Below are positions 37,983-47,944 of a stretch of DNA of 55,305 nucleotides, piece after piece. A program made the translations under genes and the position numbers. This DNA is from Neptuniibacter sp. UBA6509 (GTDB taxonomy: Bacteria; Pseudomonadota; Gammaproteobacteria; Pseudomonadales; Balneatricaceae), in assembly GCA_002435145.1 (NCBI GenBank), contig DJLT01000043.1, positions 27,950 to 83,254 of the forward strand. Reading direction: 5' to 3'. The notes beneath the pieces are model-generated. The model searched no databases and had not been told where the DNA came from. It was given only the letters and a program-made list of their open reading frames with translations. How positions within the stretch are numbered: position 1 is the first letter of the stretch; each line of letters begins with the position of its first letter.

Positions 37983-39167
37983 ATGCCTGAAAAGCCATTG
38001 GTGAAATCCTCACCCTCCTTCTTCAACAACCCTAGAAATCGCTCTCTGATCTATCAATTTTTACTTTTGATCGGATTAGCCTATTTCTTTTATGGGATCG
38101 TTTCTAATACCTTAGCGAACATGGAAGCACGCGGCATTAAAAGCGGTTATGACTTCCTATCCACCACCGCGGGTTTCGACATTTTAATGTCGCTAGTCCC
38201 CTACGATGCTACTCACACTTATGGGCGCACATTTATTGTAGGCCTACTAAATACAATTTTAGTTTCAACCATAGGCATTATTTTATCGACAATAGTCGGC
38301 TTTCTTATGGGGATTGCACACTTTTCCCATAACTGGCTGATCCGTAAACTTGCCGTTGCCTATATTGAAACCTTCCGTAATATCCCCCTACTTTTGCAAA
38401 TTTTCTTCTGGTACTTCGCAGTCTTGGCAGCGCTACCAAGTGCACGTCAGAGTATGAGCTTTGGTGAAATGATTTTTCTTAATGTCCGAGGGCTCTATTT
38501 CCCAGGGCTAATTGCTGAATCAGGCGCAGGTATTGTCTATGGTGCTATTGCAGCAGCGATTGCAGGCATATTCATACTCATTCGCTGGGCCAAAAACAGG
38601 CAGAATGAGACAGGGCAACAATTTCCAGTTCTTTCAACCAGCATTGGTATACTTTTAGGTCTGCCACTACTCGCTTTATTTGTATCAGGTTTTCCTTTTA
38701 TCTGGGACTTCCCCGCCCTTAAAGGTTTTAACTTCCGTGGCGGTATTACAGTTATCCCAGAGCTTATGGCTCTTGCGTTGGCGCTCACTATTTATACAGG
38801 CGCTTTTATCGCAGAAGCAGTTCGTGCAGGGATTCAAGCTGTTCCTCAAGGACAAAGGGAAGCGGCAAGAAGCCTAGGTTTGAAAGAGAGCAAGATCATG
38901 AAACTGATCATAGTTCCACAGGCTATGCGCGTGATTACGCCTCTTCTTAACAGTGAGTACCAAAGTTTGGTAAAAAACTCCACGCTCGCTACCGCAATTG
39001 GCTATCCAGACCTTTTTACTGTTTTTGTGGGGACAACACTAAACCAAACCGGTCAGGCGATTGAGATCGTCTTTATGACCATGGCGGTTTATTTTGTCAT
39101 TAATATGTCTATCTCGTTTGTAATGAATCGATTCAATGCAAGCGTTGAACTAGCTGAGCGGAATTGA
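37983..39167 (+). CDS. aapQ: General L-amino acid ABC transporter permease AapQ-type
   Basis: Inner-membrane permease of 394 residues, the long AapQ/BztB form with extra N-terminal helices. NNPRNRSLIYQF at the N-terminus, IETFRNIPLLLQIFFWYF, and the EAA loop EAVRAGIQAVPQGQREAARSLGLK for contact with the ATPase are visible; VPQAMRVITPLLNSEYQSLVKNSTLA is conserved in AapQ. About eight membrane helices. Weak ribosome site. Followed by aapM four bases later. Confidence 0.93.
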   Translation: MPEKPLVKSSPSFFNNPRNRSLIYQFLLLIGLAYFFYGIVSNTLANMEARGIKSGYDFLSTTAGFDILMSLVPYDATHTYGRTFIVGLLNTILVSTIGIILSTIVGFLMGIAHFSHNWLIRKLAVAYIETFRNIPLLLQIFFWYFAVLAALPSARQSMSFGEMIFLNVRGLYFPGLIAESGAGIVYGAIAAAIAGIFILIRWAKNRQNETGQQFPVLSTSIGILLGLPLLALFVSGFPFIWDFPALKGFNFRGGITVIPELMALALALTIYTGAFIAEAVRAGIQAVPQGQREAARSLGLKESKIMKLIIVPQAMRVITPLLNSEYQSLVKNSTLATAIGYPDLFTVFVGTTLNQTGQAIEIVFMTMAVYFVINMSISFVMNRFNASVELAERN

Positions 39168-39171
39168 TGCT

Positions 39172-40275
39172 ATGAAAGAATTTAAACCTTTACCCGCTCA
39201 ACCTGCGCCCAACGATACGATTGGTCCTATTCACTGGATGAAAGAAAACCTGTTTTCTTCACCTGTAAATACGATTGTGACACTTGCGATCATTGCATTC
39301 TTTGCCACAGTGATCCCACCGCTAGTCGACTGGTTATTTATTTCAGCTAACTGGGTTGGTAACACACAATCTGCCTGCACTAATGAGAATGGCGCCTGCT
39401 GGGTCTTTGTCATTGCATGGTCTAAACAGTTTTTCTACGGCAGCTATCCTGTTGAAGAGATCTGGCGAGTAAACTTATGCCTCATCGGCCTTGTCGCAAT
39501 TATCATTGCTTCCTTTAAATTAAATAAAGATCTGCGAAATAAAATAGCGATTCCACTATTTTTACTTCTTCCATTTATCTCTATTTTATTTTTGGATGGC
39601 AGCTGGATTGGACTCGAATATGTGTCTACTGATTACTGGGGGGGATTCACACTTAACGTCCTTCTAGCAGCGGCCAGTATTATTGTCGCCTTTCCATTAA
39701 GCTTTCTTTGGGCACTTGGGCGCCGCTCGGATATGCCTTTTATTCGAAGTGTCAGTATCGTGCTTATCGAGTTCTTCCGTGGTGTTCCGGTCTTGGCTCT
39801 GTTCTTTATGGGCTCTGTTATGTTGCCATTGTTTTTTCCAGAAGGAACCAATGTCGACAAACTTGTCCGTGTATGGATCGTATTAACACTCTTTATGTCT
39901 GGCTATATGGCAGAAGTATTTCGCGGCGGCTTCCAAGCCGTTCCAAAAGGTCAATACGAAGCAGCTGATTCATTAGGTCTAAACTTTTGGCAAAAAACCT
40001 TACTGATTATTTTGCCGCAAGTTATAAAAATCTCCATGCCAAACATTTTGGCAACCTTTGTCATGCTGTTTAAGAACACTACGTTCTTATTAATTATCGG
40101 CATTTTCGAGATGCTCAGTACAACCCAAACAGCCCTAACCAACTCTAACTGGTTAGGCGGGCATTCAACTGAAGGTTATTTATTTGTCGCTGTCGTTTTT
40201 TGGATCTGCTGTTTTAGTATGTCCATGATCAGCAACTCCATCGAACGTAAGCTAGACACTAGCCATAAAAATTAA
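39172..40275 (+). CDS. aapM: General L-amino acid ABC transporter permease AapM-type
   Basis: Second permease, 367 residues. About eight hydrophobic helices; [27 protein letters not shown] and the EAA loop [25 protein letters not shown] are present, with [19 protein letters not shown] near the end. Forms a heterodimer with AapQ in known Aap/Bzt systems. A periplasmic loop near 60-75 carries two Cys ([11 protein letters not shown]). Four bases after aapQ, so coupled. Confidence 0.93.
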   Translation: MKEFKPLPAQPAPNDTIGPIHWMKENLFSSPVNTIVTLAIIAFFATVIPPLVDWLFISANWVGNTQSACTNENGACWVFVIAWSKQFFYGSYPVEEIWRVNLCLIGLVAIIIASFKLNKDLRNKIAIPLFLLLPFISILFLDGSWIGLEYVSTDYWGGFTLNVLLAAASIIVAFPLSFLWALGRRSDMPFIRSVSIVLIEFFRGVPVLALFFMGSVMLPLFFPEGTNVDKLVRVWIVLTLFMSGYMAEVFRGGFQAVPKGQYEAADSLGLNFWQKTLLIILPQVIKISMPNILATFVMLFKNTTFLLIIGIFEMLSTTQTALTNSNWLGGHSTEGYLFVAVVFWICCFSMSMISNSIERKLDTSHKN

Positions 40276-40286
40276 GGGGCATCTTT

Positions 40287-41057
40287 GTGAGCATTGAACA
40301 CGAACAAAGCATCGAAAGTAATGACGATATCATCGTTATTAAAGACCTCAATAAGTGGTATGGCGACTTCCATGTATTGAAGGATATTAATCTTCGCGTT
40401 AAAAAAGGGGAGCGTATCGTTATCTGCGGCCCTTCAGGTTCAGGCAAATCGACAATGATTCGCTGTATCAATCGCCTAGAAGAGTTTCAACGTGGCTCTC
40501 TTATCGTCAACGGCGTGGAAATGATTGAAGATGTGAAAAATATTGAGGCTATTCGGCGTGAAGTTGGTATGGTTTTCCAGCATTTCAATCTGTTTCCGCA
40601 CCTCACTATTCTTGAGAACTTAACGCTGGGCCCTATCTGGGTTCAGAAGAAGCCGAAAAAAGAAGCGGAAGCTACAGCCATGAAGTATCTGGAGCGCGTC
40701 AAAATTCCAGATCAAGCGCTTAAGTTTCCGGGACAACTTTCCGGTGGTCAGCAGCAGCGTGTCGCTATCGCTCGCTCACTGTGCATGAATCCAGAAATCA
40801 TGTTATTCGATGAACCTACCTCAGCACTTGACCCAGAGATGATCAAAGAGGTACTCGATGTCATGGTTGAACTTGCCGAAGAAGGCATGACCATGCTCTG
40901 CGTAACTCATGAGATGGGGTTTGCTAAGAAGGTCGCCGACCGCGTTATCTTTATGGATGCAGGTGAGATCGTTGAGCAAAACACACCTGAAGAGATCTTC
41001 CAGAACCCTCAGACCGATAGACTACAGCTGTTCTTAAGTCAGATTTTAGATCACTAA
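40287..41057 (+). CDS. aapP: General L-amino acid ABC transporter ATP-binding protein
   Basis: ATPase of the importer. Walker [10 protein letters not shown], signature [15 protein letters not shown], Walker [16 protein letters not shown] and the switch His in CVTHEMGF are all intact. Length 256 residues. The start is GTG with AAGGGG upstream, after the aapM stop by 11 bases. Residue composition at the N-terminus (Ser/Glu/Asp rich) is a short extension before the core domain. Last gene of the operon; terminator follows. Confidence 0.95.
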   Translation: MSIEHEQSIESNDDIIVIKDLNKWYGDFHVLKDINLRVKKGERIVICGPSGSGKSTMIRCINRLEEFQRGSLIVNGVEMIEDVKNIEAIRREVGMVFQHFNLFPHLTILENLTLGPIWVQKKPKKEAEATAMKYLERVKIPDQALKFPGQLSGGQQQRVAIARSLCMNPEIMLFDEPTSALDPEMIKEVLDVMVELAEEGMTMLCVTHEMGFAKKVADRVIFMDAGEIVEQNTPEEIFQNPQTDRLQLFLSQILDH

Positions 41058-41120
41058 TTTTCTGGCTAAAACAACCTAGTTTCCAAGAAAGTACCTCCAG
41101 CGAGCTTTCTTGAACACTCA

Positions 41121-41150
41121 AAGCCGCCCCTGATGACAGGCGCGGCTTTT
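41121..41150 (+). terminator. Intrinsic terminator of the aap operon
   Basis: AAGCCGC (41121-41127) pairs with GCGGCTT (41142-41148), an inner CCTG/CAGG stem follows a C-C mismatch, and TTTT ends it. A second hairpin, CAAGAAAG (41084-41091) / CTTTCTTG (41105-41112), lies just before it. Confidence 0.82.
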
Positions 41151-41198
41151 CATCAACTTAAGCTCTTGCATTTAAGCCCTTCCATTAATGTTTGAAGC

Positions 41199-41885
41199 TT
41201 ACCGCTCCACACCGGCCTCATCTTCAGCAACGACTTCTGTTTCTTGTAAAGCATCATTGATCCAATCCTGAATGGCAGGATGATTTAATACACGCGCCTG
41301 ATACGCACGCGAAACATCAGAAAGTTCTATGCCATAAGTTTGAAAGCGCAAAGCCACCGGTGCATAAAACACATCCACTATGCTAAATTGGCCAAATAAC
41401 CAATCATGATTATCGCTATCATTTTGACGCACACTGCTTAAGTTATTAGAACGCTGCTGTAAGCAGTGCTGCCAAAGCTTATCGATACGAGATACATCAT
41501 TGAGCGCGCCATCACTCAACTCCAAAGACCTATTAGCACGGCAATTCATAGGCATTTCATTACGTAGAGCAGAGAAGCCAGAATGCATTTCCGCCACTAC
41601 CGCTCGTGCAACAGCACGCTGACTAGGATCTACCGGCCAACCTTTCCCTTCAAGATACTGCTCATTTACATATTCACAAATCGCTAAAGAATCCCAAACT
41701 TTAATATCACCGTCCACCAGCACGGGGACTTTTGCGACAGGCGTAACCTGTTCAAGCTCTTGATAAAATGATTCAGTAAAAAGTGATAGCTTTTTTTCAC
41801 TAAAAGGAAGATCAAACGCTTTAAGTATTAACCAACCTCGCAGAGACCAGGACGAATAATTTTTATTACCAATAATTAATTCCAT
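41199..41885 (-). CDS. Glutathione S-transferase family protein
   Basis: Cytosolic GST-fold protein of 228 residues. N-terminal thioredoxin-like domain (MELIIGNKNYSSWSLRGWLIL to about 80), with SSWSLRGW at the catalytic Ser/Tyr position and KVPVLVDGDIKVWDSLAICEYV as the cis-Pro glutathione-binding segment; C-terminal helical domain (90-228). The frame extends to 41942, but the ATG at 41885 has AGGGGAG six bases upstream. Substrate unknown. Divergent from a LysR gene across 142 bases that contain a palindromic T-N11-A site. Confidence 0.9.
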   Translation of the reverse strand: MELIIGNKNYSSWSLRGWLILKAFDLPFSEKKLSLFTESFYQELEQVTPVAKVPVLVDGDIKVWDSLAICEYVNEQYLEGKGWPVDPSQRAVARAVVAEMHSGFSALRNEMPMNCRANRSLELSDGALNDVSRIDKLWQHCLQQRSNNLSSVRQNDSDNHDWLFGQFSIVDVFYAPVALRFQTYGIELSDVSRAYQARVLNHPAIQDWINDALQETEVVAEDEAGVER

Positions 41886-41971
41886 TTCAACTCCCCTTTC
41901 CACACTATAAATCCTAAGAAGTACCATTCTGGCAACTTGCATTTCGTATGACTAACGAATAGTTTTGATGG

Positions 41972-41996
41972 CACCTATTGGAAAACCTGATAGGTG
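41972..41996. promoter_or_regulatory. Candidate LysR-type operator between GST and lysR
   Basis: CACCTAT (41972-41978) and ATAGGTG (41990-41996) form a 7-bp perfect inverted repeat with an 11-base spacer; T41978 and A41990 give the T-N11-A core. It is 31 bases upstream of the lysR ATG and 86 bases upstream of the GST start. A second, smaller repeat TTCGT/ACGAA (41943-41959) lies nearer GST. Confidence 0.55.
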
Positions 41997-42027
41997 ATAC
42001 CCTGCCCCTATTTGAATGAGACAGTAA

Positions 42028-42876
42028 ATGGATATTGATGCGCTAAGGAGCTTTCTAGCTTTTGTTGATACAGGCAGCTTTACCCGCGCGGCGAAACAAA
42101 CCTTCCGCACCCAAAGCGCCATTAGTATGCAGATGAAAAAGCTAGAGGACGACACTGGTAAGCGCTTGTTTATAAAAGAGGGACGTAATCTTGCGCTAAC
42201 AGAGCATGGGCAGCTTTTAGTTAGTTATGCCAGAAAGATACTCTCCTTGCATGACGAGGCGTTAGGAAGCCTCTCTCAGGGCGAGGGGCACCCCCCACTC
42301 ATCATTGGCTGCCCCGATGATTACGCTGAGTCGATACTTCCGCACATCACTCAAATAATCTTGGATAAACTTCCACATCAGAATATTCAAATCTGTTGTG
42401 ATTGTAGTAGCCAATTACGCTTAAAGCTGGATGCTGGAGAGATAGATATAGCCATTCTGACCCGTTCACCTGACGTGGAAGAGGGGTATCTACTTAGACA
42501 TGATTCAGGGGTTTGGATACACGGCGGTTACGAAGATCTTATGCACAGCAACCCTCTCCCTCTAATCCTATATGAGGCGGACTGTAAATTTCACAGCACT
42601 GCTGTAGACGGTTTAGAGAAACAAGGAAAGAATTATAGATTACTTTGTAGCTCTTCTAGTGCGACAACCATTAAAAGCTTACTACGTAGAGGGTTAGGTA
42701 TTAGTGCTATGGCCAGATCCAGTGTACCTAATGATTTAGTAATCATTAATAACATGACGATGCCAGCTCTTCCTTCAGTAGATATCGTGCTTGCTGTAGC
42801 ACCGATTCCCCACCCAATGTTCAGCGCAGGAGTAGCATCAGAAGTAAGTCGCCTTTTCAGAGAGTCTATCTTGTGA
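42028..42876 (+). CDS. LysR-type transcriptional regulator
   Basis: N-terminal helix-turn-helix (MDIDALRSFLAFVDTGSFTRAAKQTFRTQSAISMQMKKLE) and a C-terminal effector domain (about 88-282). Length 282 residues, slightly short. The HTH has the typical serine-rich SAISMQ recognition region. Probable regulator of itself and of the divergent GST; the effector is unknown. GAG precedes the ATG. No other gene follows on this strand before 47365. Confidence 0.9.
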   Translation: MDIDALRSFLAFVDTGSFTRAAKQTFRTQSAISMQMKKLEDDTGKRLFIKEGRNLALTEHGQLLVSYARKILSLHDEALGSLSQGEGHPPLIIGCPDDYAESILPHITQIILDKLPHQNIQICCDCSSQLRLKLDAGEIDIAILTRSPDVEEGYLLRHDSGVWIHGGYEDLMHSNPLPLILYEADCKFHSTAVDGLEKQGKNYRLLCSSSSATTIKSLLRRGLGISAMARSSVPNDLVIINNMTMPALPSVDIVLAVAPIPHPMFSAGVASEVSRLFRESIL

Positions 42877-43063
42877 AAAAGAAATCTGAGACATGCACAG
42901 CCAATCACCTAATCGAACTGCAGATAAACTCTACGGGCGAGCATTAGATTAACCTCCCACTTTACGTTGCAGCTTTTAAATAGCGCGTCATTCCATCACA
43001 TACCGAATCGTACAAATCCGAATCGCTATTTACTGAAAAACTTAAGAGACATTCACAAACGCC

Positions 43064-43810
43064 CTAATTAACTTGCGCGTATCGAGTCTTCAATATGGCC
43101 ACTCGCTTTACGTACGCTTGCGTTTCGGCATAGGGGGGGATTCCATTATATCGTGTCACAGCGCCAGGCCCAGCGTTATAAGCAGCTGTAGCTAATGCAA
43201 TATCGCCAGAAAAACGTTTCAAAAGCTCTGCCAGATACTTCGTTCCCCCTTCAATATTTTGGTTTGCATTCAAGCTGTTTGTAACACCTAGATCACGTGC
43301 TGTCGCGGGCATCAACTGCATCAACCCCTGAGCACCAGCTCTAGAAACCGCATTCACCCGAAAGGCAGACTCGGCATGAATAACCGCTCGTACAAGTGCC
43401 GCATCAACGCCATATTTATTTGACATGGCCTTCACCTGATTCTGATAAGCATCGGTATTCAATGGAGTGCTATGCCAATTAACCGTAGACGCGACACTAC
43501 AGGCATAACAATCAAACCTTAAGACTTCATAGTTCAAGTTAATAGGACGCTGATCAGTATACGTAATCACTCCTTTATCATTACGATACTTATAGATACT
43601 TTGCGTAGAGCTTTTGCTCTTATTGGTATAATGAACACCACGCTGTTTATCAGAAAGGTTTGTATATTCCACTCGACCATCAGGGTGCACTATTTTGCGA
43701 ACGCCTGCGCCATAAACGGAAGAAACAGTACAGAAAGCCATCATCAATAAACTGATAATAAGAGTTCTTATATTCCAAAAACTTAAAAAGTTACTATGCA
43801 TAATTGGCAT
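43064..43810 (-). CDS. Lytic transglycosylase with DUF4124 domain
   Basis: Exported murein lyase. Signal peptide about 1-35 (MPIMHSNF..TVSSVYGA), then a DUF4124-like strand pair (VRKIVHPDGRVEYTNLSDKQRG and YRNDKGVITYTDQRP), a linker with a Cys-x-x-Cys (DCYACS), and a C-terminal SLT domain (about 125-248): VHAESAFRVNAVSRAGAQGLMQLMPATARDLGV, with catalytic Glu in HAESAF, and ATAAYNAGPGAVTRYNG. Length 248 residues. A GGAGGG site lies 12 bases upstream of the ATG; an alternative ATG is three codons later. Confidence 0.92.
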   Translation of the reverse strand: MPIMHSNFLSFWNIRTLIISLLMMAFCTVSSVYGAGVRKIVHPDGRVEYTNLSDKQRGVHYTNKSKSSTQSIYKYRNDKGVITYTDQRPINLNYEVLRFDCYACSVASTVNWHSTPLNTDAYQNQVKAMSNKYGVDAALVRAVIHAESAFRVNAVSRAGAQGLMQLMPATARDLGVTNSLNANQNIEGGTKYLAELLKRFSGDIALATAAYNAGPGAVTRYNGIPPYAETQAYVKRVAILKTRYAQVN

Positions 43811-43853
43811 ATTAGCAGTTAGCCCTCCAATGGCCAGCCCTCTTCTTCTATCA

Positions 43854-45110
43854 TTATTCCTTCGGCGGTAAAATTAGAGAGGAGAAAAGTAAACCCGTTA
43901 CCAGTGCAATCGCAACAAAACTCATACTAAATGCGGTATCAATACCTTCTAAGACATTTTTCTCAACCAATAGAGATAAACTTTGAACGCCTACACTCCC
44001 CGGAACAAGTAAAATAATGCCCGGCATAAGCATGACAGATCGGGTGATACCGGATAGACGCTCAAAAAGGTTAGCGCCTAAACCTGTTACAAATGCGCCA
44101 ACAAAAGCCCCCATCACTTGCCCAAACAGTTGCGCGCCGTACCATGTAGTAGCAAACGCGGTTAGACCTCCCAGTATAATCCAAGGTAGATCTTTAGGCC
44201 GCCCCTGAAAAAGGAAACAAAGCCCCACACTACCGATGGCGATAGAAAGCCATAATGTCCAAGCGGGCAAAAACCATTCAGTTTGAATAGCCTGAACCGG
44301 AAACACAACCGCACCAATAGCATTACCGATCGCTACACCAAAGCCTATCTGTAGAAATATAGTACCTGCGTAAACTAATCGAGCAGTACCTGAAACCATA
44401 TTCTGACGCGCAAGTTCAGCAACCGCAGTTGTTAAAAGTAACCCAGGCACAAGTACAATAACCCCTGCAACTGTGGCTATATACGGAGCAGAAAGCCAAC
44501 CTAAACTAGCGACGAAATTAGCCAACAAGGCTGAGATAATAGCCGAAAGTGTTGGGAACAGGTATTTAAGGGATTCCGTTTTTAAAAAGCGAACAGCAAT
44601 TAAACCTGTAACCATCCCCATCACAAGAGCGACGATAATCTCTGAAACAGCGCCCCCTAATAGTTGGGCAATACACCCTGACAATAAGCCAAATCCAGCC
44701 ATCTGTCCCTTAATACCAAAACGCACTGGGGTATTAGCGATCTCTTTTAATCGCCCAGCTCCCTCTTCTACCGTTAAGGTTTCATCAAGAACCGAACTCA
44801 CTACGTCTTGAACTTGGATCTGTCTTTCCAGATTAACCTCACCCTGTTCAACCCGAAAGACGTACGTTTTAGGTTCAGGCTCCTCTGGATGAGAAAAACT
44901 CATTATCAAATTGGTCGGCTGCGCTAAACACTGAACACCAAAACCTAACTTTTCCCCCATACGCTTCATCGTATTTTCAAGCTCGTAGGCGGTCATACCA
45001 TGCGTGTGCAACGCTTTAGCTAAACGCAGCATAAAGCCAACAGGCAAAGTTCTCGGTGGAAAATTTGGCTCTTTAGCTAGTGAATAGTGATCGAGCAAAT
45101 CGAAAGACAT
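43854..45110 (-). CDS. Threonine/serine exporter, ThrE-like fused form
   Basis: Inner-membrane protein of 418 residues with a cytoplasmic N-terminal segment (to about 110) and about ten membrane helices, the fused ThrE_1 plus ThrE_2 arrangement. RLAKALHTHGMTAYELENTMKRMGEKLG and LVPGLLLTTAVAELARQNMVSG are family motifs, as is MLMPGIILLVPGSVG near the end. Substrate specificity (Thr/Ser) is inferred from the family. The frame opens at 45158 but ATG 45110 has AAAGAG upstream and a natural N-terminus MSFDLLDHYS. Separated from aroC by a strong stem-loop. Confidence 0.88.
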   Translation of the reverse strand: MSFDLLDHYSLAKEPNFPPRTLPVGFMLRLAKALHTHGMTAYELENTMKRMGEKLGFGVQCLAQPTNLIMSFSHPEEPEPKTYVFRVEQGEVNLERQIQVQDVVSSVLDETLTVEEGAGRLKEIANTPVRFGIKGQMAGFGLLSGCIAQLLGGAVSEIIVALVMGMVTGLIAVRFLKTESLKYLFPTLSAIISALLANFVASLGWLSAPYIATVAGVIVLVPGLLLTTAVAELARQNMVSGTARLVYAGTIFLQIGFGVAIGNAIGAVVFPVQAIQTEWFLPAWTLWLSIAIGSVGLCFLFQGRPKDLPWIILGGLTAFATTWYGAQLFGQVMGAFVGAFVTGLGANLFERLSGITRSVMLMPGIILLVPGSVGVQSLSLLVEKNVLEGIDTAFSMSFVAIALVTGLLFSSLILPPKE

Positions 45111-45158
45111 AATTCGGCTCTTTAAGAAAAAATGAAAAGGCCATAGCCCGAAAAGCAA

Positions 45159-45190
45159 AGAAGGATAAATTATCGCTAATTTATCCTTCT
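45159..45190 (-). terminator. Intrinsic terminator after aroC
   Basis: Perfect 12-bp inverted repeat, AGAAGGATAAAT (45159-45170) with ATTTATCCTTCT (45179-45190), eight-base loop. On the minus strand TTTGCTTTT follows. It starts 29 bases after the aroC stop, and includes no coding sequence. Confidence 0.8.
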
Positions 45191-45218
45191 AAAAAGTGTA
45201 TCGCGAAATATTAAGACA

Positions 45219-46310
45219 TCAAGTGATCACAGGTACGTCACATTGAACGTCTGCATTTTGTCCTCGATGACGCAACATATGATCCATCAAGACAATGGCC
45301 ATCATAGCCTCAGCTATAGGCGTTGCACGAATACCCACACATGGATCATGACGTCCCTTAGTGACCACCTCAATCTCTTCACCGCGGCTGTTAATACTAC
45401 GACCGGGCAAACGCAAGCTAGACGTTGGCTTTAGTGCTATGTGAGCAACAATGTCTTGTCCTGTAGAAATGCCGCCTAAAATACCTCCCGCATGGTTGGA
45501 TAAGAAACCGTCTGGAGTCATCTCATCACGATGCTCTGTACCTTTTTGCGCTACACAATCAAAGCCATCGCCAATTTCAATCCCTTTCACAGCATTAATA
45601 CTCATCAATGCATGAGCTAGCTCAGCATCAAGGCGGTCAAAAATAGGCTCACCTAAACCCACAGGCGTTCCGCTAGCGACGACACTAATTTTAGCACCGA
45701 CGGAATTACCCTCCTTACGAAGATCATCCATATAGTTTTCCATCTGCTCAACAACAGCGGCATCAGGGCTAAAGAATGGATTGTTATGCACTTCGTTCCA
45801 ATCGAACTTGGCCTGATCAATCTTCAAAGGACCTAACTGAGAAAGATAGCCTTTAACCTCAACCCCTTTAGATGCAAGAAACTTCTTAGCAATGGCGCCT
45901 GCTGCTACTCGCATCGCCGTTTCACGCGCAGAAGAACGTCCACCACCGCGATAATCACGGAAACCATATTTATGGGTATACACGTAATCCGCATGTGCCG
46001 GACGGAACGTTTCTTCAATATTTGAATAATCTTTAGAGCGCTGATCTGTATTTTTAATCAGCAACCCTATCGGCGTACCTGTTGTCTTACCCTCAAAAAC
46101 ACCCGAAAGGATCTCAACCTCATCAGCTTCACGGCGTTGTGTTGTATGTCTAGAGGTTCCAGGTTTTCTTCGATCCAAATCCAGCTGAAGATCAGCTTCA
46201 GACAGCTCAATGCCGGGAGGGCAACCATCCACAATACACCCGAGCGCCTTACCGTGGCTCTCGCCAAATGTGGTTACCGTAAACAGTTTACCGTAGCTAT
46301 TTCCTGACAT
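45219..46310 (-). CDS. aroC: Chorismate synthase
   Basis: Last step of the shikimate pathway: EPSP to chorismate with reduced [30 protein letters not shown] at the N-terminus, [57 protein letters not shown] and [13 protein letters not shown] are all diagnostic; the [21 protein letters not shown] region completes the site. Length 363 residues. It lies 62 bases after prmB on the same strand. Confidence 0.97.
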   Translation of the reverse strand: MSGNSYGKLFTVTTFGESHGKALGCIVDGCPPGIELSEADLQLDLDRRKPGTSRHTTQRREADEVEILSGVFEGKTTGTPIGLLIKNTDQRSKDYSNIEETFRPAHADYVYTHKYGFRDYRGGGRSSARETAMRVAAGAIAKKFLASKGVEVKGYLSQLGPLKIDQAKFDWNEVHNNPFFSPDAAVVEQMENYMDDLRKEGNSVGAKISVVASGTPVGLGEPIFDRLDAELAHALMSINAVKGIEIGDGFDCVAQKGTEHRDEMTPDGFLSNHAGGILGGISTGQDIVAHIALKPTSSLRLPGRSINSRGEEIEVVTKGRHDPCVGIRATPIAEAMMAIVLMDHMLRHRGQNADVQCDVPVIT

Positions 46311-46372
46311 TGTATGGATCCATTAAGCAACAAAAAAATAAATATAAAATCTAGACACGCGATTATAGCAAA

Positions 46373-47299
46373 TTATATGCTATCTCTGAATGCCAGAAGG
46401 TCTTGAGCCGTAATCGTAAATACGCCATTCCCACCTTGCTCAAATTCCAACCAAACTACGGGTAGTTCTGGATACTCAGTCATCATGTGTACTTCACTGT
46501 TTCCTACTTCGACCACCAGCAAACCGTCATCGGTTAAGTAATCAGAAGCTTCTCTCAAAATACGCCGGGTAATATCAAGCCCATCAGGCCCTGACCCCAA
46601 AGCCAAAGCAGGCTCATGATCGTACTCCTGAGGCATTGAAGCTAGATCGGCTTCATCCACATAAGGAGGGTTACTTACAATAAGATCATAAGTTTTACCC
46701 TTTAAACCGGAAAATAGATCACTTTGAATTGCATTCACTCTATCAAGCATCTCATGCTTTTCAATATTAATGTTCGCAACATCGATCGCATCATCGGAAA
46801 TATCAGCCAGATCGACTTCAGCATCAGGAAACGCATACGCACAAGCAATTCCGATACAACCACTTCCTGTACATAGATCCAATACCCGATGAACTGGGCC
46901 TTCACGTAACCAGGGAGAAAACTCAGCTTGAATCAATTCAGCGATTGGCGACCGGGGGATAAGCACTCGCTCATCAACAAAAAAGGGTAATTGGCAAAAC
47001 CACGATTCATGAGTGATGTACGGTAACGGCTTACGCCCAACTGCACGCAGCTTAATAAAATCTAATACCCGCTCTTTCTCAGTTTCAGTCAGACGACCTT
47101 CCAGCACAGCAGGGTTTGTATTCCAGGGTAAGTGAACAGCGGCCAAGACTAACTGCGTCGCTTCGTCCCAAGCATTATCAGTACCATGACCGAAAAACAC
47201 CCGATACTCACCAAACTGACTCATCGCAAATCGGATATAATCTCTAAGGCTATGCAGCTCATTTTTAACTGTATTATAAAACAGGGGTTGATCGCTCAT
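46373..47299 (-). CDS. prmB: Ribosomal protein uL3 glutamine N5-methyltransferase
   Basis: SAM-dependent methyltransferase that modifies a Gln in ribosomal protein L3 (uL3). SAM-binding VLDLCTGSGCIGIACAYAFPDA, catalytic SNPPYVDEAD (NPPY) and DISDDAIDVANIN are visible. Length 308 residues fits PrmB rather than PrmC. Together with aroC it forms the prmB-aroC neighbourhood known in gammaproteobacteria. Divergent from an Smr-domain gene; spacer is 65 bases. Confidence 0.95.
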   Translation of the reverse strand: MSDQPLFYNTVKNELHSLRDYIRFAMSQFGEYRVFFGHGTDNAWDEATQLVLAAVHLPWNTNPAVLEGRLTETEKERVLDFIKLRAVGRKPLPYITHESWFCQLPFFVDERVLIPRSPIAELIQAEFSPWLREGPVHRVLDLCTGSGCIGIACAYAFPDAEVDLADISDDAIDVANINIEKHEMLDRVNAIQSDLFSGLKGKTYDLIVSNPPYVDEADLASMPQEYDHEPALALGSGPDGLDITRRILREASDYLTDDGLLVVEVGNSEVHMMTEYPELPVVWLEFEQGGNGVFTITAQDLLAFRDSI

Positions 47300-47364
47300 G
47301 TACTCTGGACCGATAATTTGCTAATTAAAGGCCGCCATCTTAATAAAAATTGCTTAGGAACACC

Positions 47365-47919
47365 ATGAAAGACCCGAATGAGAATAAAAATGAAGAGCAA
47401 TCTTTTCTCGATGCAATGCAAGGTGTCAGCCGACATAAGCATGATAAAGCGGATACCAAGTCGACAACTTCTAAAAATAAGCTTAATACCCTCTACCGAA
47501 GACAAGCCGCAACACTTGAGGAAGAGAAAGTTATCGATGGTTTATCCGATGAGGCTGTTAATCTAGTTGAATCAAGCGAAGAACTCTTATTTGCAAACCC
47601 GGGTGTCCAGTTACGAGTACTTAAAAAACTCAAGCAGGGTCATATACCCTGGGAACAAGGTTTAGACCTACACGGCTATACAATTGATCAAGCAAGGGAC
47701 CAACTAAGCCGATTTGTATTTGATGCAAGAAGAAACAAATGCCGCTGTATTATTGTTATTCACGGTAAAGCGCACTCATCGGGTAGTGATCAAGCGATGA
47801 TAAAATCATATGTTAACGAATGGCTAAAGCGATTAACGGGCGTTCTCGCCTTTTGTTCCGCTCAAGCAAAAGACGGGGGCACAGGCGCTCTTTATGTTTT
47901 ACTAAAAAGAGAAAAGTAA
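47365..47919 (+). CDS. Smr-domain protein
   Basis: 184-residue soluble protein. The N-terminal 85 residues are Lys/Asp/Glu-rich and probably flexible; the C-terminal Smr domain (about 100-184) has the hallmarks LDLHGYTIDQARDQLSRFVFDA (LDLHG motif), CRCIIVIHGKAHSSGSD (HGK), and FCSAQAKDGGTGALYVLLKR. Smr domains are nucleases acting on DNA or RNA; bacterial stand-alone forms such as SmrB act on collided-ribosome mRNA, but whether this one does is unknown. The frame begins with a TTG at 47350; ATG 47365 has AGGA five bases upstream. Confidence 0.92.
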   Translation: MKDPNENKNEEQSFLDAMQGVSRHKHDKADTKSTTSKNKLNTLYRRQAATLEEEKVIDGLSDEAVNLVESSEELLFANPGVQLRVLKKLKQGHIPWEQGLDLHGYTIDQARDQLSRFVFDARRNKCRCIIVIHGKAHSSGSDQAMIKSYVNEWLKRLTGVLAFCSAQAKDGGTGALYVLLKREK

Positions 47920-47944
47920 CGATTATATATAGCTATTTGATCAC

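Noticed and set aside
41084-41112. First hairpin downstream of aapP as the terminator
   Set aside because: It has a 13-base loop and no T-run; the second hairpin at 41121-41148 with TTTT fits better.
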